NCBI RefSeq assembly: GCF_904846285.1
Contig: NZ_CAJHAD010000015.1
Location: forward strand, 1-64,000
DNA length: 64,000 nucleotides
DNA from: Psychrobacter immobilis
GTDB lineage: Bacteria; Pseudomonadota; Gammaproteobacteria; Pseudomonadales; Moraxellaceae
Direction of reading: 5' to 3'
A program made the translations under genes and the position numbers. This document shows positions 1 to 8,342 of the stretch, one piece after another (the stretch's first letter is position 1; the number at the start of each line of letters is the position of its first letter). The notes under the pieces are model-generated. The model did no database searches, was not told the DNA's origin, and saw only the letters and a program-made list of their open reading frames with translations.

Positions 1-68
1 TTTGCTGCTTCGATCAGCATACGAACGGCGCGATCTTTAATCTCAGGAGTGTAGGTTTGTCTTTTCAT
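1..68 (-). CDS. IS3-family transposase OrfA, N-terminal fragment
   Basis: This is a partial gene running off the left edge. The 22 visible codons begin MKRQTYTPEIKDRAVRMLIE, typical of the helix-turn-helix start of IS3-family OrfA proteins. In these elements OrfA binds the IS ends, and OrfB, usually joined by a -1 frameshift, carries the DDE catalytic domain. The start ATG at 66-68 is preceded by TGAGAGAATACGACA, a modest ribosome-binding site. Whether the full transposase is intact cannot be judged here. Confidence 0.7.
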   Translation of the reverse strand, partial: MKRQTYTPEIKDRAVRMLIEAA

Positions 69-118
69 TGTCGTATTCTCTCAGAAAGTTAGGTCTCCGA
101 CAATCACGGGGCGATTCA
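1..118 (-). mobile_element. End of an IS3-family insertion sequence
   Basis: The window opens inside an insertion sequence. Read on the minus strand, the element starts with TGAATCGCCCC at 118, followed after about 50 bases by the start of an OrfA transposase. A terminus beginning with TG and lying just upstream of orfA fits the IS3 family. The other end lies outside the window, so the second inverted repeat and the target duplication cannot be seen. The AT-rich orphan gene starts two bases beyond the element. Confidence 0.7.
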
Positions 119-120
119 GT

Positions 121-1305
121 TTGGCTATTCAAGTCAAGATAGATGATACTATCTGTAAAAATACAGATGAAGCCCATTATAGCTCTTATCATCTTTTTAG
201 AGGTCAAGAAATACATCCTACTCGAGATAACCATCAGTTTTTGAATTTAAGTCATGAGACACCACTTTATCTAGATGTATATGGAGACTCCAAGCAATTT
301 TTTTCGATAAACAGGAGTGCATGGCGAGACTCTTCTATTATGAGCGTAATAAATGATATAAAAGAAGTAATTCAGTCTAATAACGTTAGCTCTGACAACC
401 ACCCGGAACTCATTAACGGGTTCGAATATAATAAGAAACTTGGCTTCGAAACTCTAAAAGACCTCATTAGAAATAAAGGTTTTAATAGTAATCATATAGG
501 GGAAATAAAGTTCAATGATAATTATCATCTCTCTGAAGTTCTAGATATACCGATATTCTTATCTGTGAATGGTGTAAATAGTGATGCAGCTTCCAATGCA
601 TTAAAGAGTTCATTTAACTTATCTGAAATCAATGTATACCCTGAATTTAATGATTTGTACTCGAAGGCTGCTCTAAACTACTTTTCAAAAAATAACTATA
701 TTATATATGAAATAGAAAAGATAAATAAAAACGATGAGTATAGCTATAAATCTAAAGTAGCCCTACTTTTCGTTAAAAAAGGACACTCTATATATGATGA
801 GTCTAGAGAGTTTTTTAGTTTAGGAAACTTTGAATGTCAAAGAATACCAGTACTGGATAATAAAGAACTAATTTTTGAAGATCCTTATAAAGGTTCTGCT
901 TATAGTCTTAATTTCCTAAGTGATATTCTTGAACCTACGAGTATTTTACTTAATGAGCAGGTCGTTCTTATTAGCGATATTTACGATGACTATCATATTT
1001 TTAGAAAATTTAAGCAACTTGTTACAGAGACGAGAACTGACTACTCCTTATATAGTTTTGATACTGATGATGTAGAAAAAGGAATAATCTTTCCATTTTT
1101 CATTGAATCAGGCGCAATACAGCTACATGACTTAGATAAGATTACAGAATATATTTATAAGAATAACGAACATAGTCATATATCTATCGAAGATTTAAAA
1201 ATAAAGTATAGAGAATTAATAGAAGTAATTAGAAAGTTTACTAGTGAGTCTAAAAACGAGCTATGGAAAGATTTTTTTCAGGACTATAACCCTAATTCAA
1301 TCTAA
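121..1305 (+). CDS. Orphan AT-rich protein, probably 5'-truncated by the IS
   Basis: I do not recognise a family. The open frame encodes 394 residues from a TTG codon two bases past the IS end; the frame stays open back into the IS as far as base 55, so the natural start was probably removed by the insertion. A GGGGCG run inside the IS end, about 7 bases before the TTG, could serve as a weak ribosome-binding site. The protein is rich in Asn, Ile, Tyr, Lys and Ser, with no signal peptide or membrane segment, and looks like a soluble alpha/beta protein. Codon use is far more AT-rich than in purL next door, which suggests horizontal acquisition. Its stop codon overlaps a possible -10 box of the structured RNA that follows. 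It could be a remnant of a defence or mobile-element gene, but nothing in the sequence proves that. Confidence 0.6.
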   Translation: MAIQVKIDDTICKNTDEAHYSSYHLFRGQEIHPTRDNHQFLNLSHETPLYLDVYGDSKQFFSINRSAWRDSSIMSVINDIKEVIQSNNVSSDNHPELINGFEYNKKLGFETLKDLIRNKGFNSNHIGEIKFNDNYHLSEVLDIPIFLSVNGVNSDAASNALKSSFNLSEINVYPEFNDLYSKAALNYFSKNNYIIYEIEKINKNDEYSYKSKVALLFVKKGHSIYDESREFFSLGNFECQRIPVLDNKELIFEDPYKGSAYSLNFLSDILEPTSILLNEQVVLISDIYDDYHIFRKFKQLVTETRTDYSLYSFDTDDVEKGIIFPFFIESGAIQLHDLDKITEYIYKNNEHSHISIEDLKIKYRELIEVIRKFTSESKNELWKDFFQDYNPNSI

Positions 1306-1308
1306 AAT
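1303..1308 (+). promoter_or_regulatory. Possible -10 box for the structured RNA
   Basis: TAAAAT overlaps the stop codon of the orphan gene and lies about 5 bases before the first strong stem (GGAGC at 1313). This would place a transcription start close to the 5' base of the RNA fold. No convincing -35 box is seen 16-18 bases upstream, so the promoter is tentative. Confidence 0.3.
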
Positions 1309-1310
1309 TA

Positions 1311-1475
1311 GAGGAGCGGTTTAGCCCTGATTTCAGCGGATATACTTGGTACAGCACAGGGTTACAGACGCTTAATTAGGAGCGTTATCGCTGAGTCGGG
1401 AAAGACCCTAATCTTATCGAATGCCCCTGTGCTAGCCAAGATAGTAGCGAAAAGCAGGATTAGCTCCCCTACTTC
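1311..1475 (+). ncRNA. Structured RNA with 6S-RNA-like architecture
   Basis: This G+C-richer stretch folds into a rod. The closing stem pairs GGAGC (1313-1317) with GCTCC (1463-1467) and CCTG (1326-1329) with CAGG (1455-1458). A large internal bubble follows (1330-1344 against 1441-1454), then a long stem CTTGG / CCAAG (1345-1349 / 1436-1440) and GCACAGGG / CCCTGTGC (1354-1361 / 1425-1432). The apical part has hairpins such as ACGCT/AGCGT (1368-1385), whose loop ATTAGG can also pair with CCTAAT at 1407-1412. Closing stem, central bubble and apical arm are the hallmarks of 6S RNA (ssrS), the RNA polymerase sigma70 regulator. The bubble strand CCCTGATTTCAGCGGATAT also resembles the E. coli segment from which product RNA is copied. 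It is shorter than E. coli 6S (about 155 versus 184 nt). An RNA partner of the upstream gene is the alternative. Confidence 0.5.
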
Positions 1476-1498
1476 TCAAAAACCCAAATCACAAACAC

Positions 1499-1530
1499 AA
1501 AAAAGGTGAGCCTAAGCCCACCTTTTTTTA
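1499..1530. terminator. Bidirectional intrinsic terminator
   Basis: AAAAAAGGTG and CACCTTTTTT flank a short GC-containing inner stem (GC ctaa GC). A-rich and T-rich arms on both sides let it end both the structured RNA on the plus strand and purL on the minus strand. Confidence 0.85.
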
Positions 1531-1568
1531 TGTTTAAAACAATGATTTAAAACAACTTAACCTATATC

Positions 1569-4500
1569 TTAACGCAACCAAGCACGAGCGTTACGGAACA
1601 TACGCATCCAAGCGCCGTCCTCGTCCCACTCTTCTGGCTTCCAGCTGTGATTGTAGGCACGTAGCGTACGCTCAGGGTGCGGCATCATGATGGTGACGCG
1701 ACCGTCAGTGCTACACAGACCTGTGACACCGCCGAGCGAACCGTTTGGATTGAGCGGATAGGTCTCGGTTGGATGACCTTGGCTGTCGACAAAGCGCATG
1801 GCGAGCTGACCGTGTTTTGCCATACCGTCGATCTCGGTGTTGTCCAGCGTGGCATAGCCTTCACCGTGCGCGACAGCGATTGGTAAGATACTGTCTTGCA
1901 TACCTTTGAACAGGATAGACTTGGTACGCTCGACTTTTACGTTGACCGTACGTGCTTCAAAGCGAGCTGACTTATTGGCGATAAAGCGTGGGAAGTTTTC
2001 CGCACCTGGGATGAGGTCTTTCAATTGCGCCATCATCTGACAACCGTTACAGACACCGAGGGAGAAGGTATCTGGACGGGCAAAGAAGCGCACGAACTGC
2101 ATACGCAATTCGTCATGGAACAAGATAGAGTTTGCCCAGCCAGAGCCTGCGCCCAGTACATCACCGTAGCTAAAGCCACCACAAGCGACTAAACCGTCGA
2201 AGTCACGTAGATTGATGCGACCTTCAAGCAAATCGCTCATATGGACATCGACCGCTTCAAAGCCGGCTTGGGTAAAGCCTGCTGCCATCTCTGACTGACC
2301 GTTGACGCCTTGCTCACGCAGGATAGCGACTCTTGGCTTAGTTTCGCGGCTGTTTAAGTATGGTTCTTCGACCTTTTGATTGAGATCAAAGTTTGGTGCA
2401 GCGATAAGACCTTGATGGCTAGCATCGCTAATCAAGTCATATTCTTGCTGTACGCAAGCTGGGTTGTCACGGCGGCGGGCGATTTGATAGCTGACCTGAC
2501 TCCACTCTTGTTGTAGCTCAGAACGCTTAAATCGTAAGGTATCGTCACCCATCAGTGTTGGCGTTTGGATGATTAAGCTATCTTCTTCCGAGCTTTGACC
2601 GACGAGGCTCATCATTTCGCTGACGTTAAATTCTTCTGCCAATTGCATTAAAGCCGCGACATTTTCTGGTAAAACTTGAATCACCGCGCCTAGCTCTTCA
2701 CTGAACAGCTGACCGAGCAAGTTATCATCAGTTAATGATAGCTTGATACCTTGACGGCTAGTGAATTGCATCTCTGCGATGGTTGCTAGTAGACCACCAT
2801 CACCGATATCGTGATAGGCGCTGATGACGCTTTGCTCGTTACCCGCTTGGATAAAGTTAAAGAAGTCGACCAAGTCACTTGGCTGCGCTAAATCTGGGCA
2901 GTCATTACCTAATTGGCTAAGCGTTTGCGCAAGGATTGAACCGCCTAGACGTAGCTTGCCTTTTGATAAATCAATACGATAAAAGGCGCTATCGCCGTTG
3001 ATCAGTTCAGGCGTTAGGGTTTTTGCCACGTCAATAACAGGCGCAAAAGCAGTAATCACCAAGCTCATTGGCGAAACGACTGATTTGTCTGTGCTGCCGT
3101 TATCATCTTCATCTGTCCAGTTGGCACGCATCGATAGCGAATCTTTACCGACTGGAATAGCGATACCAAGTGCCGGACATAGCTCTTCACCAACCGTATA
3201 GACGGCGTCAAATAATGCGGCATCTTCTACGTCTTCGCCACAAGCTGCCATCCAGTTTGCCGACATGGTAATGTTAGATAGCTGAGTAATGCGCGCGCCT
3301 GCGATATTGGTAATCGCCTCACCAACGGCCAAGCGTGCAGAGGCTTTTGGATTAATAAGTGCGACAGGCGTACGTTCACCGACACTCATCGCTTCGCCGC
3401 TCATTGGCTGACCATCTAACGCAATCAAGCCTGAAGCTGTAACGGCGCAATCTGCTACGGGCACTTGGTAGCGACCTACATACTGGTCGCGTACGACCAT
3501 ACCCGTGATAGAGCGGTCGCCAATGCTAATGAGGAATGATTTGCTAGCAACGGTTGGATGACGTAATACGTCTTTGATAGATTCGGCTAGATTAACGTCA
3601 CCAAGCTCTAATGCTGGCAAAGTAGTTTCTTGACGGCTAAAGCTACGCTGCATCTGCGGTGTACCACCAAGCAATACTTGCATCGGCATATCGACTGGCT
3701 GCTCAGGGAGCAATTCGTCATTAACGACGAGCTGACGGATTTCCGTGGCTTCGCCTAAGATGGCATACGGGCAACGCTCACGGGCACAGATGGCATCAAA
3801 TTGATCCTTGCTCTCTGGGCGAATCGCTAGCACGTAACGCTCTTGTGCTTCGTTTGACCAAATCGCCATCGGTGACATGCCCGCTTCTAACGATGGAATT
3901 TTCCGTAGATTGAGCACCGCGCCCATTTCATGGTCATTGACCAATTCTGGCATCGCATTAGACAGACCACCTGCACCGACATCATGTAGCGAGACGATGG
4001 GGTTGCCATCTTTGCTGTTGTTACTTGCATCAATATCGTTACCCGCTAAGGCCCAGCAGCGATCGATAACTTCTTGACAGCGACGCTCCATCTCAGCGTT
4101 ATCACGCTGTACAGAAGCAAAGTCTAAGCCTTCATCGAGTGAACCACTATCGACCGAAGATGCTGCACCGCCACCAAGACCGATTTGCATCGCAGGGCCA
4201 CCAAGGACGATCAATAGATCACCTTGCTGAATGGCATTTTTTTCAATCAAATTGCGTTTGATATTGCCGTAACCACCTGCCAGCATGATGGGCTTATGAT
4301 AGCCGCGCATTTGGCTACCATCTTTTGCCGCTGAGGTATCCAATTGGAAACTACGGAAATAACCGCATAGGTTTGGACGACCAAACTCATTTGAGAAATT
4401 GGCTGAGCCTAATGGGGCTTCGGTCATAATCTCAAGACTGGTTGCCATACGATCCGGCGTACCATAATCCTGCGTACTTAATTGACCTGACTGCTCCCAT

Positions 4501-5582
4501 TTTTCTGCAAGCTCTGGGATATGCAGATGTGACACATGAAAGCCCGTTAAACCGGCTTTTGGCTTACCGCCACGACCGGTTGCGCCTTCATCACGAATCT
4601 CACCGCCCGCACCTGTCGCTGCACCTGCATACGGCGCGATAGCAGTTGGATGGTTATGCGTTTCGACTTTCATTAAGATATCGATTTCTTCTTGATGGAA
4701 ATCGTAAGGATGGGCTGAATTGGCATCTATTGCATCAGTAGGAATTGGGTAAAAACGTAAGCCTTCAGACCCTGCCATTACCGCAGCATTGTCTTTATAG
4801 GCAGATAAGATGCCTTGTGGATTGGCTTTATAAGTATTCTTAATCATTTGGAACAATGATTTTGGCTGTACTGCGCCATCAACTGTCCATTCAGCATTGA
4901 AAATCTTATGACGGCAATGCTCTGAGTTTGCTTGGGCAAACATCATCAACTCAACGTCGGTTGGATTACGCTTTAGCTCATTGACATACGCATTCATCAA
5001 ATAGTTAATATCTTCGCTCGATAGCGCAAAACCAAATTCTGTATTGGCTGCTTCAAGCGCCGACTGACCTTGTCCAATCACATCGATATGATTGAGCGAT
5101 GCTGGTTGCTGATCGTCAAATAATTTATTTACGTCATTTAAATCATAAACCAAGCTTTGGGTCATACGGTCAAATAATAATTGCTCAGCCTCTACTGGCA
5201 GTTTCTCGCCTGCTTCGCCATCGACAGTTAGCGTATAAACGATAACGCGCTCAACACGATTGATCGCAATTTCACAGTTATTAAAAATATCGGTCGCTTT
5301 ACTTGCCCATGGCGATATGGTGCCAAAACGTGGGCCAACGATGACTTGTAACTGATTGCTTTTTGGCGCGGCAAGGACAGTGGCACTGTCGACTGCAAGT
5401 AAGTCTAGCGCTTTTTTATGCTCATCACCGGAAAGTTCTCGTGATAACACATACACTTGCTGGGTATGAATTTGGCTGACATTTAGCTCGGTTTTTTGCT
5501 GAAACTGACTGATGAGTTGCTGCGTCTGAAAATCGGTAAGAAACGGTTGTCCGGCGATGGTCATCATAAAGGCATATTCCAT
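1569..5582 (-). CDS. purL: Phosphoribosylformylglycinamidine synthase
   Basis: PurL converts FGAR to FGAM with glutamine and ATP, the fourth step of purine synthesis, in the cytosol. The 1337-residue protein is the large single-chain gammaproteobacterial form (E. coli 1295). In order it shows an N-terminal PurS-like domain, the linker/ATP-binding motif NSEHCRHKIFNAEW near residue 222, two AIRS-like synthetase halves, and a C-terminal glutamine amidotransferase with nucleophile LGVCNGCQMM near residue 1178 and PHPERTLR near 1298. The first ATG at 5582 has a poor ribosome-binding site; ATG codons five and six codons later are alternatives. It stands alone, with a terminator shared with the preceding RNA. 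Confidence 0.97.
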   Translation of the reverse strand: MEYAFMMTIAGQPFLTDFQTQQLISQFQQKTELNVSQIHTQQVYVLSRELSGDEHKKALDLLAVDSATVLAAPKSNQLQVIVGPRFGTISPWASKATDIFNNCEIAINRVERVIVYTLTVDGEAGEKLPVEAEQLLFDRMTQSLVYDLNDVNKLFDDQQPASLNHIDVIGQGQSALEAANTEFGFALSSEDINYLMNAYVNELKRNPTDVELMMFAQANSEHCRHKIFNAEWTVDGAVQPKSLFQMIKNTYKANPQGILSAYKDNAAVMAGSEGLRFYPIPTDAIDANSAHPYDFHQEEIDILMKVETHNHPTAIAPYAGAATGAGGEIRDEGATGRGGKPKAGLTGFHVSHLHIPELAEKWEQSGQLSTQDYGTPDRMATSLEIMTEAPLGSANFSNEFGRPNLCGYFRSFQLDTSAAKDGSQMRGYHKPIMLAGGYGNIKRNLIEKNAIQQGDLLIVLGGPAMQIGLGGGAASSVDSGSLDEGLDFASVQRDNAEMERRCQEVIDRCWALAGNDIDASNNSKDGNPIVSLHDVGAGGLSNAMPELVNDHEMGAVLNLRKIPSLEAGMSPMAIWSNEAQERYVLAIRPESKDQFDAICARERCPYAILGEATEIRQLVVNDELLPEQPVDMPMQVLLGGTPQMQRSFSRQETTLPALELGDVNLAESIKDVLRHPTVASKSFLISIGDRSITGMVVRDQYVGRYQVPVADCAVTASGLIALDGQPMSGEAMSVGERTPVALINPKASARLAVGEAITNIAGARITQLSNITMSANWMAACGEDVEDAALFDAVYTVGEELCPALGIAIPVGKDSLSMRANWTDEDDNGSTDKSVVSPMSLVITAFAPVIDVAKTLTPELINGDSAFYRIDLSKGKLRLGGSILAQTLSQLGNDCPDLAQPSDLVDFFNFIQAGNEQSVISAYHDIGDGGLLATIAEMQFTSRQGIKLSLTDDNLLGQLFSEELGAVIQVLPENVAALMQLAEEFNVSEMMSLVGQSSEEDSLIIQTPTLMGDDTLRFKRSELQQEWSQVSYQIARRRDNPACVQQEYDLISDASHQGLIAAPNFDLNQKVEEPYLNSRETKPRVAILREQGVNGQSEMAAGFTQAGFEAVDVHMSDLLEGRINLRDFDGLVACGGFSYGDVLGAGSGWANSILFHDELRMQFVRFFARPDTFSLGVCNGCQMMAQLKDLIPGAENFPRFIANKSARFEARTVNVKVERTKSILFKGMQDSILPIAVAHGEGYATLDNTEIDGMAKHGQLAMRFVDSQGHPTETYPLNPNGSLGGVTGLCSTDGRVTIMMPHPERTLRAYNHSWKPEEWDEDGAWMRMFRNARAWLR

Positions 5583-5634
5583 AGGATATAGGCAATAACA
5601 GGCATCTTTGCCATGCTAAGTAAATGTTTCGCGT

Positions 5635-5640
5635 ATTATA
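5635..5640 (-). promoter_or_regulatory. Possible purL -10 box
   Basis: TATAAT on the minus strand, 53 bases before the purL start codon and followed by ACGCG. The matching -35 region is poor (TGCTTA at 16-base spacing), so it may need an activator or simply be weak. No PurR-like operator is recognisable. Confidence 0.35.
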
Positions 5641-5887
5641 ACAAGAAGCCCTGTAATAAGCAGGTCAAAACCAAGATAAATTGCGCAAGTGCTTAGATAT
5701 AGATTTGGCAAACCGTTACCAAACAGCTAGGGCTAAATAACTGTGCTGACTTCGTCTTAGCCTTGTCCTTTTAGCTTCTGTATTGCGCTTCTAACTTTAC
5801 ACATAAGCCTTTCATCATAGAAAGCTTATGCGTTTAAGGTCACAATTTTTACTCAATCCTTATAGTCCTTACAAACACTCACATCGC

Positions 5888-5923
5888 ATTACTGGCAACC
5901 TATATAAATAACCTACCAGTAAT
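5888..5923. promoter_or_regulatory. Inverted repeat ATTACTGG-N20-CCAGTAAT
   Basis: Two perfect 8-base arms (5888-5895 and 5916-5923) flank a 20-base AT-rich spacer. A third partial copy, TACCAGTTATT, lies about 20 bases downstream. It sits some 150 bases before the first PNPOx-fold gene and could be a repressor or activator site, or a weak hairpin in the leader. Confidence 0.35.
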
Positions 5924-6070
5924 CGTTATTCTAGGTACCAGTTATTAACGAGGGCTAGCAAGCTAATTGCTTAACCGTCTAAACTGAATATTTAATAAGA
6001 TAAAAATTTAATCAATAACAATAATCCATTAACAAAAAACCAATCACTATAATGAAAAAGGACAATCACC

Positions 6071-6565
6071 ATGAGTAACCAAGAGCATATTGCTAAAATT
6101 CAAGACGTTATTAAAGATGTGAAGTTCGCCATGATGAGTACCACCAATAAAAAAGGCGATATTCATGCTTGGCCTATGACCACCAATGAGGTCAATCTCG
6201 ATAAGAAAGAAATTTGGTTTATTGGTGATAAATCCTCAGATGTGGTTAAAGATATTCAAGATGACGCTAGAATTGGTCTAACGTATGCTACTCAAGACGA
6301 AAAAAATTATGTCTCTATCAGTGGTAATGCAGAACTTATTTCAGATAAAGACAAGCTAGACGAGTTATGGTCACCTGTCTATAACGCTTTTTTTGCCGAT
6401 GGCAAAGAAGATAAAAACGTGCAGTTGATTAAAGTCGTGCCTCATGGTGCAGAGTGCTGGTTAAGCGGTAGTACCGTGGTAAATATGTTTAAAATGGCAG
6501 CAGCAGCCCTACAAGAAGGTAAAACGGCTGAAGATATGGGCGAAACATTTTCTGTCTCTTTATAG
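6071..6565 (+). CDS. Pyridoxamine-5'-phosphate-oxidase-fold stress protein, copy 1
   Basis: This 164-residue protein belongs to the small flavin-binding split-barrel proteins often called general stress protein 26. They bind FMN or FAD (some F420); their physiological substrate is mostly unknown. Visible family traits are the N-terminal helix, the strand KFAMMSTTNKKGDIHAWPM, and the segments EIWFIGDKSSDVVKDI and VQLIKVVPHGAECWL. The start has a clear ribosome-binding site (AAAGGACAA, 7 bases before ATG). A close paralogue lies 339 bases downstream with the same ribosome-binding site, so the pair arose by tandem duplication. Its own terminator follows, so the two are separate transcription units. 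Confidence 0.85.
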   Translation: MSNQEHIAKIQDVIKDVKFAMMSTTNKKGDIHAWPMTTNEVNLDKKEIWFIGDKSSDVVKDIQDDARIGLTYATQDEKNYVSISGNAELISDKDKLDELWSPVYNAFFADGKEDKNVQLIKVVPHGAECWLSGSTVVNMFKMAAAALQEGKTAEDMGETFSVSL

Positions 6566-6613
6566 GCTATTAGTAGCGCACTGAAGGTAAATAAAAAGAA
6601 GATAAACAAAAAC

Positions 6614-6645
6614 GCCAGTAGCGATATGCTTACTGGCTTTTTTTA
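6614..6645 (+). terminator. Intrinsic terminator after stress gene copy 1
   Basis: GCCAGTA and TACTGGC form a 7-bp stem with a 10-base loop, followed by a run of seven T. Confidence 0.85.
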
Positions 6646-6904
6646 TCGCTTAACTCTTTCCTATATTTCTATAAATTCCTTCATATTTTCAATAGCATAA
6701 AAGCTTACAAAGCGTCACAGCCCATTACAGAGCACCTATATAGTTTTATTAGGCAACTTCATTATATTAACAACTGATTCTACATTTATTGAGTCATTCG
6801 CTAAGATTTATGAACGACGTATTATTTTACTAAAGCATAAATTCCTGACGACTTTTAAAGCCAAAATTTTTAACTTAACATTTCAATAGTAAAGGACAAC
6901 TATC
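6646..6904. other. Gap between the two stress-protein paralogues
   Basis: AT-rich non-coding DNA that should contain the promoter of copy 2. No obvious consensus promoter or operator stands out, and the inverted repeat upstream of copy 1 is not present here, so the two copies may be regulated differently. Confidence 0.4.
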
Positions 6905-7399
6905 ATGAATAAACAAGCGCAAATGGACACCATCCAAGCGATGGTAAAAGATATTAAATACACCATGATGACCACGCGCAATGGCGAAAATCATCTGCAC
7001 TCTTGCCCGATGAATACCACCGAGACCAGTATTGGCGCTAAAGAGATTTGGTTTATTGGTCATAAGCCTTCTGAGACCGTTGATAATATTAAACAAAATC
7101 CAGAAGTGAATTTGGCTTATGTCACTCAAGAATCTGATAAGTATTTATCTATTTCTGGTAGCGCTGAATTGGTTGAAGATGAAGAAAAGCTCAATGAGCT
7201 TTGGTCGGTCATGTATAACGCTTATTTTGAACAAGGCAAGGAAGATCCAAGCGTGCAACTTATCAAAGTAGTGCCACATGGTGCGGAATACTGGGCCAAT
7301 GGCAATGCGATTACTAGTGCTGTCAAAATGGCAGCAGCGGCTTTGACTGATAATGCAGTTGAAAAAAGCTTAGGTGATAACTTTTCTATCAAGCTGTAA
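6905..7399 (+). CDS. Pyridoxamine-5'-phosphate-oxidase-fold stress protein, copy 2
   Basis: This is the tandem paralogue of the preceding gene: same length (164 residues), same order of conserved segments (YTMMTTRNGENHLHSCPM, EIWFIGHKPSETVDNI, VQLIKVVPHGAEYW) and the same AAAGGACAA ribosome-binding site. The differences are spread along the whole protein, so the duplication is not recent. A flavin-binding split-barrel role in stress protection is likely from the family; the substrate is unknown. It is monocistronic, with a terminator shared with the convergent lipoprotein gene. Confidence 0.85.
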   Translation: MNKQAQMDTIQAMVKDIKYTMMTTRNGENHLHSCPMNTTETSIGAKEIWFIGHKPSETVDNIKQNPEVNLAYVTQESDKYLSISGSAELVEDEEKLNELWSVMYNAYFEQGKEDPSVQLIKVVPHGAEYWANGNAITSAVKMAAAALTDNAVEKSLGDNFSIKL

Positions 7400-7450
7400 T
7401 AACTTAATAATGAGTAGAAGTAAAATAAGTAATCACGAATACAAATAATA

Positions 7451-7487
7451 AAAACGCCAGTCGCTTATCACGATTGGCGTTTTTTAT
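7451..7487. terminator. Bidirectional terminator
   Basis: AAAACGCCA...TGGCGTTTT arms with an additional TCG/CGA pair inside. It lies between the convergent stress gene and lipoprotein gene and has A/T tracts on both sides. Confidence 0.85.
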
Positions 7488-7526
7488 AATTCATTTAATC
7501 ATGCATCAATCAGGCATGATCGATAA

Positions 7527-8342
7527 TTATTGTGGCGGCTTTGCATATGCATTATCTGCTGGAAATGCCTTTGGCGATTTTGATTTTGGCTCAGGTCGTT
7601 TAGGCTTAGTAGGATCGTAAAGCTCATAAATGACGGTGCCAATTACTCCGGTATTTTCTATAGAACCGCTATCGGTATTAGCGGCATAAGCATTGTCTGG
7701 TTTGCTGAAAATAAAGGAGGCAACCGCACTGTCACTTTTTCGGAAGCCCTCAATGACCAACTCATCATGGGGTCTTAACACGTAACCACCATCATAACGA
7801 CTCGCCGTACTGCCATCAACAACATTTAAGCCATCGACACTGGCGACGATTTCGTAAGTATTGGCGCTATTATTATGATATACCAACCGATAGGCTTGAC
7901 CGGCCCTACCTTGCAGATAGTAATGACTACCATCACGATAAAGCGGTAATTTACCATTATCACTAGCCGCTGAAAATTCAACTTTTCCAGCTAGCAACGA
8001 CATACTATTGACCGACCGCCCCTTATAACTTTTGTCCGCATAAGCAACTTGCATTTGCGCAATAGGCTCGTCACTGACGCGACGTAGATCGACGGTGGTC
8101 ACTGACGAGTCTACATCATCACCCCACTGCGTTCCCAAACGTTCTGATTCAGCGGCGTCCTGCATCGCCTCTGCTTGTACTGAATTGGCTTGCCTGTCTG
8201 CTGAACGGTCTTGTGACTCCGCTTGCGTATTTTCTTGTGCGCCATCGGCACTTTCTTTTTGCATGCTTGGCGATGATGAACAACCCGCTAATAATACAAA
8301 TAATAAAACGGCGCTGAACGACAGCTCTTTGTTTAGCTTCAT
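7527..8342 (-). CDS. Conserved lipoprotein of unknown function
   Basis: A 271-residue predicted lipoprotein. The start at 8342 is preferred over an upstream in-frame codon because GAGGAA lies 6-7 bases before it and the protein then opens with a proper signal peptide and lipobox, LLAGC. After the Cys comes a Ser/Gln/Asp/Glu-rich linker of about 60 residues, then a globular domain with the segments YRLVYHNNSANTYEIVAS, VDGLNVVDG and FIFSKPDNAYAA. That domain recurs in uncharacterised periplasmic proteins of other proteobacteria. A Pro/Lys-rich tail ends the protein. It probably sits on the periplasmic face of the inner or outer membrane. It is monocistronic. Confidence 0.75.
   Translation of the reverse strand: MKLNKELSFSAVLLFVLLAGCSSSPSMQKESADGAQENTQAESQDRSADRQANSVQAEAMQDAAESERLGTQWGDDVDSSVTTVDLRRVSDEPIAQMQVAYADKSYKGRSVNSMSLLAGKVEFSAASDNGKLPLYRDGSHYYLQGRAGQAYRLVYHNNSANTYEIVASVDGLNVVDGSTASRYDGGYVLRPHDELVIEGFRKSDSAVASFIFSKPDNAYAANTDSGSIENTGVIGTVIYELYDPTKPKRPEPKSKSPKAFPADNAYAKPPQ

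Larger units (their letters stand above)
5583..6070. other. Intergenic region between divergent purL and stress gene
   Basis: This 488-base non-coding stretch must hold the promoters of both divergent genes. For purL, a -10 box TATAAT is seen on the minus strand at 5635-5640, without a good -35. Nearer the plus-strand gene lies an inverted repeat, listed separately. I see no RNA gene or further ORF. Confidence 0.5.

Noticed and set aside
1311..1475. Retron msr/msd, tmRNA or RNase P RNA as identity of the folded RNA
   Set aside because: No reverse transcriptase gene nearby, no tRNA-like 3' end or tag ORF, and none of the RNase P conserved core; the fold is a rod with a central bubble.
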